Notes: generated from the sequence alone by a model not told the origin. A stretch of DNA of 64,000 nucleotides from Candidatus Segetimicrobium genomatis (GCA_005882275.1 VBAK01000105.1:1-64000); one strand, 5' to 3'; counted from the first letter of the stretch, positions 16,456 to 25,378 are shown. Numbers and translations: made by a program.

Positions 16456-17576
16456 GCGCGCCCATCGGGCGATTCGCCTTCGTCCTGCATCCCCTGTACG
16501 TGGCGCAGTACGCGCAGAAATTTCCCTTTACCCGCTTCCTGCCCGAGCGCCTCGTCGAGGCGGCCTTCCGCGCGGTGCCGCCGTTCGAGGCGTCGCACAT
16601 CACCGGCATCGTCTCGCCCACGGGAGCGCGGGCCGAGGGATGGTTCATCGCCCTCCCGTGGACCCCCCGGGTCATCCTCGCGGCGCCGCCCGAGGTGGTC
16701 TACCGGCGCCTCATCCAGGCCGGCCGGATCGCGGAACGCCTGGGGGCCGGCATCCTCGGCCTCGGGGCGTTCACCAAGGTCGTCGGGGATCGCGGGGTGA
16801 CCGTGGCCGAGGCGCTGCGGATCGGCGTCACCACGGGCAACAGCCTCACCGTCGCCACCGCGATCGAAGGCGCGCTGCTCGGCGCGGCGCGGATGGGCAT
16901 CGACCCGCGTCTGGCGGAGGTCGCGGTGGTGGGCGCGACGGGGGCGATCGGAGCGGCCTGCTGCCGGATCCTCGCGCACCAGGTGGGCGGGCTGATTCTG
17001 GCGGCCCGCACCCGGGACCGGCTCGACGCCCTGGCGGCCCGTCTCCGCAGCGAAGCCCCCGCGCGTGTGCAGGTGACCTCAGACGTCCGCCGGGCGGTGG
17101 GGGCCGCCGACCTGGTGATCACGGTCAGCACGGCGACCGACGTGCTGATCGAGCCCGAGGATCTGCGCCCCGGCGCCGTGGTCTGCGACGTCTCGCGCCC
17201 CAGGAACGTCTCCCGGCAGGTCTACGAGCGGCGCGGCGATGTGCTCGTGATCGACGGAGGGGTCATCGAGGTCCCGGGCCCGGTCGAGTTCGGGCTGGAC
17301 TTCGGGTTCCCGCCGCGGTCGTGCGAGGCGTGCATGGCGGAGACCATCCTCCTCGCGCTCGAGCACCGCTACGACGATTATACCCTCGGGGGAGACGTGC
17401 ACCTCGACAGGGTCGAGGAGATCCACGCGCTGATGCGCCGGCACGGATTCCAGATGTCGGGGTTCCGGCGGTTCGAGCGGAAGATCTCAGACGCCGAGGT
17501 GGACGCGATCCGGCAGGCCGCGCGGGCGGGAGGAGCCGCGCCGGGCGCACGCGCGCCGGCCTCGCAGGGCCTTTGA
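16452..17576 (+). CDS. Acyl-ACP reductase-like NAD(P)-dependent dehydrogenase
   Basis: 374 residues. It resembles cyanobacterial long-chain acyl-ACP reductase and the predicted amino acid dehydrogenases of COG5322. Matching parts: LGLGAFTKVVGD, VTTGNSLTVATAIEG, the Rossmann loop VGATGAIGAACCRIL (near residue 160), ITVSTATDV, VIDGGVIEVPGP, and PPRSCEACMAETILLALE. In the last block Cys294 aligns with the catalytic cysteine of the cyanobacterial enzyme. No aldehyde deformylating oxygenase is nearby, so hydrocarbon synthesis is not implied. It could reduce a thioester or act on an amino acid-like substrate. It overlaps the upstream gene by four bases. Confidence 0.7.
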   Translation: MSAPIGRFAFVLHPLYVAQYAQKFPFTRFLPERLVEAAFRAVPPFEASHITGIVSPTGARAEGWFIALPWTPRVILAAPPEVVYRRLIQAGRIAERLGAGILGLGAFTKVVGDRGVTVAEALRIGVTTGNSLTVATAIEGALLGAARMGIDPRLAEVAVVGATGAIGAACCRILAHQVGGLILAARTRDRLDALAARLRSEAPARVQVTSDVRRAVGAADLVITVSTATDVLIEPEDLRPGAVVCDVSRPRNVSRQVYERRGDVLVIDGGVIEVPGPVEFGLDFGFPPRSCEACMAETILLALEHRYDDYTLGGDVHLDRVEEIHALMRRHGFQMSGFRRFERKISDAEVDAIRQAARAGGAAPGARAPASQGL

Positions 17577-17601
17577 CAATGTTTTCCTCATCCGTTATAC
17601 T
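17573..17601 (+). promoter_or_regulatory. greA promoter (sigma-A consensus)
   Basis: TTGACA (17573-17578), exactly 17 bp, then TATACT (17596-17601). This is one of the strongest promoters in the window. The -35 overlaps the stop codon of the preceding gene. The predicted start is near 17608, giving a leader of about 105 nt. Confidence 0.88.
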
Positions 17602-17620
17602 ACCTGGCGTCATGCGAGGT

Positions 17621-17647
17621 CGAGACTGAGGGCGTTCCTCAGTCTCG
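17621..17647 (+). promoter_or_regulatory. Hairpin in the greA leader
   Basis: CGAGACTGAGG (17621-17631) pairs perfectly with CCTCAGTCTCG (17637-17647) around a five-base loop, about 13 nt into the transcript. It is followed by the pyrimidine-rich TCCCCTCTTC. It could be an attenuator or a stabilising 5' stem; the position recalls the terminator-containing greA leader of E. coli. Confidence 0.6.
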
Positions 17648-17713
17648 TCCCCTCTTCAGGACGGGAACGGCGTTTCAGAGCGGTGCGAACTCCTCTCAGG
17701 TGAGCCGAGCGGT

Positions 17714-18187
17714 ATGGATGAAAAAGAAACGATTTTAACGCCCGAGGGCCTGCGCAAGCTCGAGGAAGAACTCGAGTTCCTCAAGACCGTCAAGCGCAAG
17801 GAGGTCGCCGAGCGGATCAAGCAATCGAAAGAGTTCGGCGACCTCATGGAGAACTCCGAGTACGAGGACGCGAAGAACGAGCAGGCCTTCATCGAAGGCC
17901 GGATCCTCACCCTCGAAGGGATGCTCCGCAACGCCAAGGTCATCAACGACCACGAAGTCCGCTCGGATGTGGTCACGGTCGGCAGCACGGTCCACCTGGC
18001 CGACGAGGCCGGGGAGGAATTGACCTATACCATCGTCGGATCGCCCGAGGCGGACCCCCGCCGTGATCGGATCAGCAACGAGTCGCCGGTCGGCCGGGCG
18101 CTCCTCGGCAAGCGCCGGGGGGAGACCGTCACGGTCAAAGCCCCCGGCGGGACCATCAGGTACACGATCAAGGCGATCAAGCGCTGA
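17714..18187 (+). CDS. greA: Transcription elongation factor GreA
   Basis: 157 residues, normal length. Binds in the RNA polymerase secondary channel and stimulates cleavage of backtracked RNA. The N-terminal coiled coil has the signature [16 protein letters not shown] and the acidic tip at [23 protein letters not shown] (the D and E residues that act on the active site). The C-terminal FKBP-like domain includes [11 protein letters not shown] and [20 protein letters not shown]. It is a monocistronic gene with a strong promoter, a leader hairpin and its own terminator. Confidence 0.96.
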   Translation: MDEKETILTPEGLRKLEEELEFLKTVKRKEVAERIKQSKEFGDLMENSEYEDAKNEQAFIEGRILTLEGMLRNAKVINDHEVRSDVVTVGSTVHLADEAGEELTYTIVGSPEADPRRDRISNESPVGRALLGKRRGETVTVKAPGGTIRYTIKAIKR

Positions 18188-18207
18188 ACCATCCCCCGGC
18201 GGCTGTT

Positions 18208-18227
18208 CCGACCCGCCGGTCGGTTTT
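18208..18227 (+). terminator. greA terminator
   Basis: CCGACC (18208-18213), loop CGCC, GGTCGG (18218-18223), then TTTT and a further CTCC. It is a short but classical intrinsic terminator 20 bp after the greA stop. Confidence 0.8.
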
Positions 18228-18791
18228 CTCCGCGGATCGTGGTGTCCCCCCGTTTCGATCTCCCTGATGATTGAGTGTTATGTGGCGGCCTCCGGGCGGT
18301 GTCGACCTTTTCCGTCCGTGCCTGGCGGTCTTGGACGGCGCCACGGGGGGCGTTGTCAGGTCTGTACCCGATCCCCCGACGTACGCCGCCTCTCCCACGA
18401 AGGGATGACTTTCGGGTTTGGAAGATCGAATCTACGTTGTCCGGGCGTGACAGCGCCGGGGCATACTACTGTGAGGACGCGATCAACGCGCCGCCGGAGG
18501 CCGTCCGGCAGGAGTCGGCAGGCAGGCGAAGAAGAGAACAGCCCAGGCCTTCGATGGTGCGGGGACTGACCAGCGGGAATGGCCGGGGGAGGGGACACGT
18601 ACTCTAAGTAGCAGGGAAGATGGTCCACGTGGAGGGGTCGCCTTCACGCTCTGCCGGGCCCCGAGGTCGCTGAGCGGCACGGACTTTCGGGGATGATGAA
18701 CAGCGGGATGGTTCGGTCCGTAGAAGTAGCAGGCAGCGGGATCAGCGGATGACGTCGCGCGCAACCTGGCAGGGAGGAGGTCAGCCGCGAG
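18228..18791. other. Long intergenic region before clpC
   Basis: About 560 bp without a convincing gene. I find no CtsR operator (GGTCAAA repeats) and no HrcA CIRCE element. A weak promoter-like pair, TTGTCC at 18437 and CATACT at 18462, is spaced 19 bp. The sequence AGTAGCAGG occurs twice (near 18607 and 18726). The clpC ribosome site GGGAGGAGG is at its end. The length suggests an extended clpC leader or unseen regulatory sites. Confidence 0.5.
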
Positions 18792-21251
18792 ATGTTTGAA
18801 CGATTCACTGAGCGTGCCCGTCGAGTCATCATCCTCGCCCAAGAGGAAGCCAAGCGGCTGAACCACAGCGCGGTGGGGACGGAGCACATCCTGCTCGGGA
18901 TCGTTCGCGAGGGGGAGGGCGTCGCCAGCAAGGTCCTGGAATCCCTCAACATCAGCCCCGAGCGCGTGCGCGCCGAGATCGAGAGCGCGATCGGCCGCGG
19001 CGAGCGGACGCCGCACGAGGAAGTCACGTTCACCCCAAGAGCCAAGAAGGTGCTGGAGCTGGCGCTCGACGAGGCGCGCCGGCTGGGCCACAACTACATC
19101 GGGACGGAGCACCTCCTCCTCGGCTTGATCCGCGAGGGCGAGGGCGTGGCCGCGCGCGTGCTGGAGGCGATGGGGGCGGATCTGGAGCGGGTCCGCTCGC
19201 AGGTGGTCTACCTCCTCGGCGAAGAAGGCACCGCGTCCTACACCAAGCAGGCCAGCAAGACGCCGACCCTGGACGAGTTCGGGCGGGATCTCACCAAACT
19301 CGCCCGTGAGAACAAGCTCGATCCGGTGATCGGCCGGGAGCGCGAGATCGAACGGGTCATCCAGGTGCTCTCCCGCCGCACCAAGAACAACCCGGCCCTG
19401 ATCGGCGAGCCGGGCGTGGGGAAGACGGCGATCACCGAGGGGCTCGCCCAGCGGATCGTCCGCGGCGACGTGCCGGAGGTCCTCCGGAACAAGCGCGTGG
19501 TCCAGCTCGACCTGGCCGCGCTCGTGGCCGGCACGAAGTATCGCGGCGAGTTCGAAGAGCGGATGAAGAAGGTGATGGAGGAGATTCGCAAAGCCCAGGG
19601 CGAGGTCATCCTGTTCGTGGACGAGCTGCACACCCTCGTCGGCGCGGGCGCGGCGGAAGGCGCGATCGACGCGAGCAACATCCTGAAGCCGTCGCTGTCG
19701 CGGGGCGAGCTGCAGTGCATCGGGGCCACGACCCTCGACGAGTACCGCAAATACGTCGAGCGCGACGCGGCGCTGGAGCGGCGGTTCGCGCCGATCCTGG
19801 TGGCGGAGCCCAACGTCGAGCAGACCGTGGAAATCCTGCGCGGGCTGCGCGAGCGGTACGAGGCCCACCACGGGGTGAAGATCAGCGACGAAGCGCTGGT
19901 CGCCGCGGCGACGCTGGCCGACAAGTACATCTCGGACCGGTTCCTGCCGGACAAGGCCATCGACCTGATGGACGAGGCGGCGAGCAAGATCCGCCTGCAG
20001 GCCAGCTTCCTCCCGCAGGAAGTCCGCCAGGCGCTCGACAAGGCGGAGCGGGTGCGCCGCGAGAAGGAAGAGGCGATCAAGGGACAGGACTTCGAAAAGG
20101 CCGCCAGCCTGCGGGACAAGGAGAAGGTCCTCCGGCAGAAGCTCGAAGAGCTGGAGAGCTCCTGGAAGACCGACAAGGGCCGGGACATCACCACGGTCAG
20201 CGGCGACGACATCGCGGACATCGTGTCGAGCTGGACGGGGATCCCGGTGATGCGCCTGGTCGAGGAGGAGACGGAGAAGCTCCTCCGCATGGAAGACTCG
20301 CTCCACCACCGCATCGTCGGCCAGGACGAGGCGGTGCACGCCGTGTCCCGCGCGGTCCGGCGGGCGCGCGCCGGCCTCAAGGACGCCCGGCGGCCGATCG
20401 GCTCGTTCATCTTCCTGGGCCCCACCGGCGTCGGCAAGACCGAGCTCACGCTCGCGCTCGCGGAGTTCCTCTTCGGGGACGAAGGCGCGGTCGTCCGCAT
20501 CGACATGTCCGAGTACACCGAGCGCCACACCGTGTCCCGGCTCGTCGGGGCTCCTCCGGGCTATGTCGGGTACGAGGAGGGAGGGCAGCTCACCGAGCAG
20601 GTCCGGCGTCGGCCCTATTCGGTCGTGCTTCTCGACGAGATCGAGAAGGCCCACCCCGAGATCTTCAACGTCCTCCTGCAGATCCTGGAAGACGGACGCC
20701 TCACCGACGCCCAGGGGCGGACCGTCGATTTCAAGAACTGCGTCATCATCATGACCAGCAACGTGGGCGCGCCGCAGATCCAGCGGGATACCGGGTTCGG
20801 CTTCCGCGGGACCGGCAACGATCAACTGGAGGCCGACCGCTCCTACGACCGGATGAAGATGCACGTGATGGAAGAGCTGCGGCGGACGTTCCGGCCGGAG
20901 TTCCTCAACCGGGTCGATGAGATCATCGTGTTCCGTCCGCTGAGCCGCGAGCAGATCAAGGCGATCGTGGAGATCCTGCTGGACCGGCTGAAGCGGGAGA
21001 TCCGCGGCCAGGGGATGTCGCTCGTGATGACCGACGCCGCGCGGGAGCTCCTCGCCGGCGAGGGGTTCGACCCGCAGTACGGGGCGCGGCCGCTGCGGCG
21101 CGCCATCCAGCGCCTGGTGGAGGACCCGCTCTCGGACGACATGCTGCGCGGCAAGTTCCACGCGGGCGACGAGATCGTGCTCGATGCCCGCGACGGCATG
21201 GTGGTCTTCGAGAAGCGGCGCGAGCCGGTCGCGGCCGACAAAGCGACGTAG
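18792..21251 (+). CDS. clpC: ATP-dependent Clp protease ATPase subunit ClpC
   Basis: 819-residue Hsp100 unfoldase that feeds ClpP. The domain order is complete: two N-terminal Clp repeats ([13 protein letters not shown]..., then [11 protein letters not shown]), the first AAA domain with Walker A GEPGVGKT (205-212), a middle domain with a UVR motif ([19 protein letters not shown], about 425-445) that marks ClpC rather than ClpB, the second AAA domain with GPTGVGKT, and a C-terminal D2-small domain. The ClpP-docking loop region is in the normal place. In Firmicutes it is the last gene of ctsR-mcsA-mcsB-clpC; those three are absent here, so regulation must differ. radA follows. Confidence 0.96.
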   Translation: MFERFTERARRVIILAQEEAKRLNHSAVGTEHILLGIVREGEGVASKVLESLNISPERVRAEIESAIGRGERTPHEEVTFTPRAKKVLELALDEARRLGHNYIGTEHLLLGLIREGEGVAARVLEAMGADLERVRSQVVYLLGEEGTASYTKQASKTPTLDEFGRDLTKLARENKLDPVIGREREIERVIQVLSRRTKNNPALIGEPGVGKTAITEGLAQRIVRGDVPEVLRNKRVVQLDLAALVAGTKYRGEFEERMKKVMEEIRKAQGEVILFVDELHTLVGAGAAEGAIDASNILKPSLSRGELQCIGATTLDEYRKYVERDAALERRFAPILVAEPNVEQTVEILRGLRERYEAHHGVKISDEALVAAATLADKYISDRFLPDKAIDLMDEAASKIRLQASFLPQEVRQALDKAERVRREKEEAIKGQDFEKAASLRDKEKVLRQKLEELESSWKTDKGRDITTVSGDDIADIVSSWTGIPVMRLVEEETEKLLRMEDSLHHRIVGQDEAVHAVSRAVRRARAGLKDARRPIGSFIFLGPTGVGKTELTLALAEFLFGDEGAVVRIDMSEYTERHTVSRLVGAPPGYVGYEEGGQLTEQVRRRPYSVVLLDEIEKAHPEIFNVLLQILEDGRLTDAQGRTVDFKNCVIIMTSNVGAPQIQRDTGFGFRGTGNDQLEADRSYDRMKMHVMEELRRTFRPEFLNRVDEIIVFRPLSREQIKAIVEILLDRLKREIRGQGMSLVMTDAARELLAGEGFDPQYGARPLRRAIQRLVEDPLSDDMLRGKFHAGDEIVLDARDGMVVFEKRREPVAADKAT

Positions 21252-21275
21252 CACGCGGCGCACAGTGGGAGCGAT

Positions 21276-21311
21276 GGCGACGGCCCGGGCAGCGCTGCCC
21301 GGGCCGTCGCC
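21276..21311 (+). terminator. 36-bp perfect palindrome between clpC and radA
   Basis: GGCGACGGCCCGGGCAGC (21276-21293) is followed directly by its exact reverse complement (21294-21311). As RNA it forms a very stable hairpin with a tight loop. There is no T tract. It could reduce read-through from clpC to radA or protect the clpC mRNA end. Confidence 0.65.
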
Positions 21312-21335
21312 TCTGACGGGCGGACGGGAGCGGCG

Positions 21336-22733
21336 GTGAGGCGGGGGCGGGGCGGGGACGCCGCGGGCGCGGGCCGCGTCGCGTACGTGTGCCAGGAGTG
21401 CGGGTACGAGTCCGCCAAGTGGCTCGGCCGCTGCCCGGGCTGCGAAGCCTGGAGCACCCTCGTCGAAGAGCCGGTCGCGGAGCCCGGCGCGCCCCGGCGG
21501 GCGTGGCGCGCCCGCCCGTCCGATGCGTCGGCCCCGACGCCGATCGGGGAGGTGACCCTCGAGCGCGAACCGCGCCTGGCGGTGGGGCTCGGCGAAGTGG
21601 ATCGTGTGCTGGGCGGCGGGCTGGTGCCGGGGTCCCTCGTGCTGCTCGGCGGCGACCCGGGCATCGGGAAGTCCACGCTGGCGCTTCAGGTCGCGCACCA
21701 CCTCGCCCCCACCCGGACGGTCCTCTACGTGTCCGGCGAGGAGTCGGTCCGGCAGACGAAGATGCGGGCGGCGCGGCTGGGCATCGACGCGCCCCGCCTC
21801 CTCGTCCTCGCCGAGACCAATCTCGAGGAGATCACGGCCCGGGTCGCGGAGGCGCAGCCCACCCTGCTGGTGATCGATTCGATCCAGACCATCTATCGCC
21901 CCGACCTGCCGGCGGCGCCGGGGAGCGTCGGCCAGATCCGGGAGTGCACCGGCGATCTCCTCCGCGTCGCCAAATCGGACGGCGGGCCCGCGATCCTGAT
22001 CGTCGGCCATGTCACCAAGGAGGGGGCGATCGCCGGTCCGCGGGTCCTCGAGCACATGGTGGATACGGTGCTGTACTTTGAAGGCGAGCGTCATCACGCC
22101 TACCGCCTGCTGAGAGTGACGAAGAACCGTTTCGGGTCGACGAACGAGATCGGGATCTTCTCCATGAGCGGCCGGGGGCTGGCCGAGGTGTCGGATCCGT
22201 CGGCGCTGTTCCTCTCCGAGCGCCCGCTCGACGCCCCCGGCTCGGTCGTCGTCTGCGCCGTGGAGGGATCGCGGCCGCTGCTGCTCGAGGTCCAGGCGCT
22301 CGTCACCCGGACCCCGTTCGGCCTGCCCCGCCGGACGGCGGCCGGCGTGGACACCAACCGGATGCTGCTGCTCCTGGCGGTCCTGGAAAAACGGGCGGGA
22401 TTCCACCTCGCCGCCTTCGACGTCTACGTGAGCGTCGCGGGCGGCGTTCAGGTGGAAGAGCCGGCGGTGGACCTGGGGGTCGCCCTCGCGGTCGCGAGCT
22501 CCCACCGGGAGCGCCCGGCGGATCCCGGAACGGCCGTGGTCGGCGAAGTGGGGCTCGGCGGAGAGATCCGGGCGGTGAGCCGGATCGCCGGCCGGGTCGC
22601 GGAGGCGGCGAAGCTCGGGTTCCGGCGGGTCATCCTGCCGCGCGCCAACCTGTCGGGGATCGAGGATCGCGGAGGGCTGGAGCTCGCCGGTGTGGGGGAC
22701 ATCCGGGAGGCCCTCGACCTCCTGATCGGCTAG
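21336..22733 (+). CDS. radA: DNA repair protein RadA (Sms)
   Basis: 465 residues, normal length. RecA-like branch-migration helicase for recombination intermediates. Order: zinc finger with Cys19, Cys22, Cys33, Cys36; Walker A GDPGIGKST (106-114); the RadA signature KNRFGSTNEIGIF; and a C-terminal Lon-protease-like domain (VYVSVAGGVQVEEPAVDLGVALA). The start is a GTG at 21336, and the first 15 residues are low-complexity, so a later start is possible. Its place directly after clpC is conserved in Firmicutes; disA, the usual next gene, is missing. Confidence 0.95.
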   Translation: MRRGRGGDAAGAGRVAYVCQECGYESAKWLGRCPGCEAWSTLVEEPVAEPGAPRRAWRARPSDASAPTPIGEVTLEREPRLAVGLGEVDRVLGGGLVPGSLVLLGGDPGIGKSTLALQVAHHLAPTRTVLYVSGEESVRQTKMRAARLGIDAPRLLVLAETNLEEITARVAEAQPTLLVIDSIQTIYRPDLPAAPGSVGQIRECTGDLLRVAKSDGGPAILIVGHVTKEGAIAGPRVLEHMVDTVLYFEGERHHAYRLLRVTKNRFGSTNEIGIFSMSGRGLAEVSDPSALFLSERPLDAPGSVVVCAVEGSRPLLLEVQALVTRTPFGLPRRTAAGVDTNRMLLLLAVLEKRAGFHLAAFDVYVSVAGGVQVEEPAVDLGVALAVASSHRERPADPGTAVVGEVGLGGEIRAVSRIAGRVAEAAKLGFRRVILPRANLSGIEDRGGLELAGVGDIREALDLLIG

Positions 22734-22792
22734 CGCACCGGACACGCCGGCGCCGCGCGGGCTCCCTCGAGGACTCCCCGGAGGCGGTCCTC

Positions 22793-23335
22793 CTAGGGCT
22801 CCGCCGGCGCGGTCACAACGCCTTTACCCCTCGGCCGGTTGGGCACGGGCAGCGCCAGCTTGACGTTCAGATACGCATAGGCCGGCCCGATGGCATTCAT
22901 GATGATGACGGCGATCCACGCGGTGAACGGGTTGTGCGCGATGGGCCCCCAGCCTCCAAAGTAGGTGGCGAAGAAGGAGGAAAATCCGAAGAACATTCCG
23001 GGAACGAAGCCCACGGCTTTGATTCGGCCCGTGTACATGAGCGCGGTGTTGAGCAGGAAGATGGTCGCCATGGTGTCCGCCTGGGCGCCCCAGAAGGAGA
23101 GGCGGCCGCTGGTGGCCTGCACGACGAGCACGATCAGCAGGGCGTAGGTGGAGCCGATCGGCATCGTCTTCCACAGCTTCGTCAAGTTCTCCGCGCGCGG
23201 CCCGCCCGCCGCGAAGCAGCCGGCCCAGCTCACAAACACGGCCCAGGGCGGCAGGTTGAGCGGGGGGAGCGACAGGATCACGGTGGACGCGGCGAGCACG
23301 GAGGCGACGATCTCGGTGGGGAGACGTGTGTTCAT
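22793..23335 (-). CDS. DUF1097 family membrane protein
   Basis: 180 residues with about five or six membrane segments (EIVASVLAASTVILSLP, PWAVFVSWAGCFAAGG, YALLIVLVVQATSG, TIFLLNTALMYTG, VGFVPGMFFGFSSFFATYFGG, AWIAVIIMNAIGPAYAYL). The WAVFVSWAGCFAAGG and PGMFFGFSSFFATYFGG stretches look like DUF1097, a family of unknown function. The ATG overlaps the stop of the upstream amidohydrolase (ATGA), with AAGGAGGGG inside that gene. This tight coupling suggests it transports the substrate or product of the hydrolase. Confidence 0.75.
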   Translation of the reverse strand: MNTRLPTEIVASVLAASTVILSLPPLNLPPWAVFVSWAGCFAAGGPRAENLTKLWKTMPIGSTYALLIVLVVQATSGRLSFWGAQADTMATIFLLNTALMYTGRIKAVGFVPGMFFGFSSFFATYFGGWGPIAHNPFTAWIAVIIMNAIGPAYAYLNVKLALPVPNRPRGKGVVTAPAEP

Positions 23336-24663
23336 CTCGGAACCCCTCCTTCCCGTATTCGGTCGGCCTGACGGGACGGTCCTGCGGCCGGCCGTTCGCC
23401 CGAGCGCGTGCCCGGGCCCCGATGGACTTCGACAGTGCGATGCGTGGTGACCGTCACCTGTCCCCGCTTGACGACGTAGAGACGATCGGGTTGGTCGACC
23501 AGGACGTCGGCGACCCGCTCGGTGTCCAGGACGAGGAGATCCGCCTGACGGCCGGCGGCAAGACCGTAGACGTCTCCGATGCCGATCGCCCGGGCCGCGT
23601 TCACCGTCGCCATCCGCAGCACCGCCATCTGCTCGCCCGGCGACCCCATGTGGGCCGTGTGGCAGAGCAGGAGTCCGATCTGCAGCATGTCGGCCAGCCC
23701 AAACGGCGTGAACGCGTTGCGAATGTTGTTCGAGGAGATGGCCACGTTGACGCCGGCGGCCAGCAACTCCTTTGCGGGGGCCAGGCCTCTGCGCACGGTG
23801 CGGCGGTCTTTGCGCCCGCTGAGGTGCAGATCCGTCGCGGGGAGCATCACGATCGAGATGCCGGCCTGGGCCAGGAGCTCGAAGAGAGACGCGCGCGCCT
23901 CCGGCGCCACGGCGCCAAGCGTGGTCACGTGGCCCAGGCTGACGCGGCCCTGATACCCCTCGGCGATCGTCTTGCGGGCAATGTACTCGGCCGTCGTGTA
24001 CCGGGGATCGTCCACGTCGTCCGCAAAGTCGACGTGCATGTCGATCGGAAGGCCGTGCTGCGCCGCGAGCCGGAAACAGATATCGATATGGCGCCGGGTC
24101 TCCGTGATGCCCGCCTCGTTGTACGGGCATCCGCCCACGGCATCGGCCCCGAGCCGGATCGCCTCGCGCATCAACTCCTCCGTCCCGGGCGCTTTGATGA
24201 TGCCTTCCTGAGGAAAGGCGACGATCTGCAGGTCGAGCACGTCGGCGTACGCCTGACGCAGCGCCAGCAGGGCCTCGACGCCCATCAGCTTCTCGATGGG
24301 ATCGACGTCCGGATGGGCGCGCAGGGTCGTGGTCCCCCGCCGAACGGCCCACTCGAGGACGCGCTCCGCGCGCTCACGCACATCCTCCGCTGTGTACCGC
24401 GCTTTGAGCGCGGCCGTATTGCGAATGGCCTCTTCCAGGGTCCCCGAGCGGTTGGGCATCTTTTGCTCGAGGAACGCCTTGTCCGGATGGATATGGGGCT
24501 CGATGAGCCCGGGAATCACCACCTTGCCGCCGGCATGGAGCTCCCGGCGGGCCTCTTCGCGAACGGCTGGGGCTACCTGGTCAATACGCCCGTCCCGCAC
24601 TCCGATGTCGGCCAACGGGCCTTCGTCATCAACGCGTCCCTGGCGAATGATCAGGTCCAGCAT
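23332..24663 (-). CDS. Cytosine-deaminase-like metal-dependent amidohydrolase
   Basis: 443 residues of the amidohydrolase superfamily, closest in layout to CodA. Metal-site motifs: EPHIHPDKAF (HxH), MHVDFADDVDD and GHVTTLG. Compared with E. coli CodA, the catalytic Glu of the HCDE motif is Phe (HVDF) and the metal Asp of the GHDD motif is replaced (ISSNN), so cytosine deamination is doubtful. The C-terminal part LAAGRQADLLVLDTERVADVLVDQP is standard. The ATG at 24663 was chosen because GGAGGGG lies upstream; a start 63 bases earlier is possible. It is coupled to the DUF1097 gene. Confidence 0.78.
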   Translation of the reverse strand: MLDLIIRQGRVDDEGPLADIGVRDGRIDQVAPAVREEARRELHAGGKVVIPGLIEPHIHPDKAFLEQKMPNRSGTLEEAIRNTAALKARYTAEDVRERAERVLEWAVRRGTTTLRAHPDVDPIEKLMGVEALLALRQAYADVLDLQIVAFPQEGIIKAPGTEELMREAIRLGADAVGGCPYNEAGITETRRHIDICFRLAAQHGLPIDMHVDFADDVDDPRYTTAEYIARKTIAEGYQGRVSLGHVTTLGAVAPEARASLFELLAQAGISIVMLPATDLHLSGRKDRRTVRRGLAPAKELLAAGVNVAISSNNIRNAFTPFGLADMLQIGLLLCHTAHMGSPGEQMAVLRMATVNAARAIGIGDVYGLAAGRQADLLVLDTERVADVLVDQPDRLYVVKRGQVTVTTHRTVEVHRGPGTRSGERPAAGPSRQADRIREGGVPR

Positions 24664-24985
24664 TGGCGTCCCCTCCCCCCCGGGAGCCGCAATGCTGACC
24701 CGATTCTCCTCCTTCCGTTCCCCCACCTTCCGCCCTGCGCAAACGACTTGAGCGAAAGAGAATGCTCCTATGGCGACGAGACTGGGATGTCGGGTCCCGA
24801 TTGAGGAAGGCGGGTCCGGATGTGCCGGCGCGGCTGCGGTCGGGCTCCGGCGGCAGCCGGAATCAGCGCGCGGCCGTAAAGTGACGAGTCCGTCTGACGC
24901 GGCTTACCTTGGTTCTACTCCTCGCTTCGATTGGCTTTGCGGACGCCGTTGAGCAACCCCGCCGGGGGTGACGCCCCGACCGAAC
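24664..24985. other. Intergenic region with an inverted repeat copy
   Basis: About 320 bp between two minus-strand genes. It holds the third copy of the dispersed repeat (24904-24939) and the amidohydrolase ribosome site. I see no clear promoter and no gene in the rest. Confidence 0.5.
24904..24939 (-). repeat. Dispersed repeat copy (minus orientation)
   Basis: Read on the minus strand: AAAGCCAATC, GAA, then a 22-bp unit (complement of 24904-24925) ending in CAAGGTAA. It matches the units at 8208-8309 and 15509-15544. Its direction is the same as the amidohydrolase that starts 240 bp further on. Confidence 0.85.
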
Positions 24986-25378
24986 TCAGGTGAGGTTGTA
25001 GATGCCGAGGCTCTTGATCCGGCTGTGCTGCTTATCCAAGATTTCGTCCAGCTTGAGGTCCAGGAGGCTGCAGAGGCCCGCGGTGTAAAAGAGGGCCGAT
25101 CCGATCTCGGTCTCGATCGTCTCCCGGCACCGCTCGCACAGCGACCCGGTGAGATGACTGGCCAGGAATGCCTTGAGTTCCGCGAGGCCCACATCGGACG
25201 GAAACTCCTGCTTGCTGGCGTCGATCGTGATGCAGCCGCACGAGGTTACAGCCTTCACCACGGAGCGATTGACGCGGGCGCCGGATTCCTGGAGCTTGCT
25301 CAGCACATCGAGGATGCTCCGGTGACGGATGAGATGCGCCTCGACCTGATCCTGGAAAGACGGTTCGATCCCTCTCAT
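24986..25378 (-). CDS. DUF1573-like conserved Firmicutes-type protein
   Basis: 130 residues from the ATG at 25378. It resembles small proteins that in Clostridia lie between disA and the PIN/TRAM gene and are usually labelled DUF1573; I recall this label from genome annotations and cannot verify it here. Visible features: an N-terminal helix (VEAHLIRHRSILDVLSKLQESGARVNRSVVKAV), then CGC and a CERC motif that could bind metal, and a C-terminal helical segment (YTAGLCSLLDLKLDEIL) like MazG-type proteins. It has its own strong promoter and is transcribed away from the PIN/TRAM gene. Confidence 0.7.
   Translation of the reverse strand: MRGIEPSFQDQVEAHLIRHRSILDVLSKLQESGARVNRSVVKAVTSCGCITIDASKQEFPSDVGLAELKAFLASHLTGSLCERCRETIETEIGSALFYTAGLCSLLDLKLDEILDKQHSRIKSLGIYNLT

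Noticed and set aside
16452-17576. Alkane biosynthesis locus
   Set aside because: The acyl-ACP-reductase-like protein has no aldehyde deformylating oxygenase partner in the neighbourhood.
18792-21251. ClpB instead of ClpC
   Set aside because: The middle part carries a UVR motif and lacks the long ClpB coiled-coil insertion; radA follows, as for clpC.
18483-22745. An open frame of 1420 codons on the minus strand across clpC and radA
   Set aside because: It is antisense to two clear housekeeping genes, has Arg/Pro/Ala-rich shadow composition and no domain. Long antisense frames are expected at this GC content.
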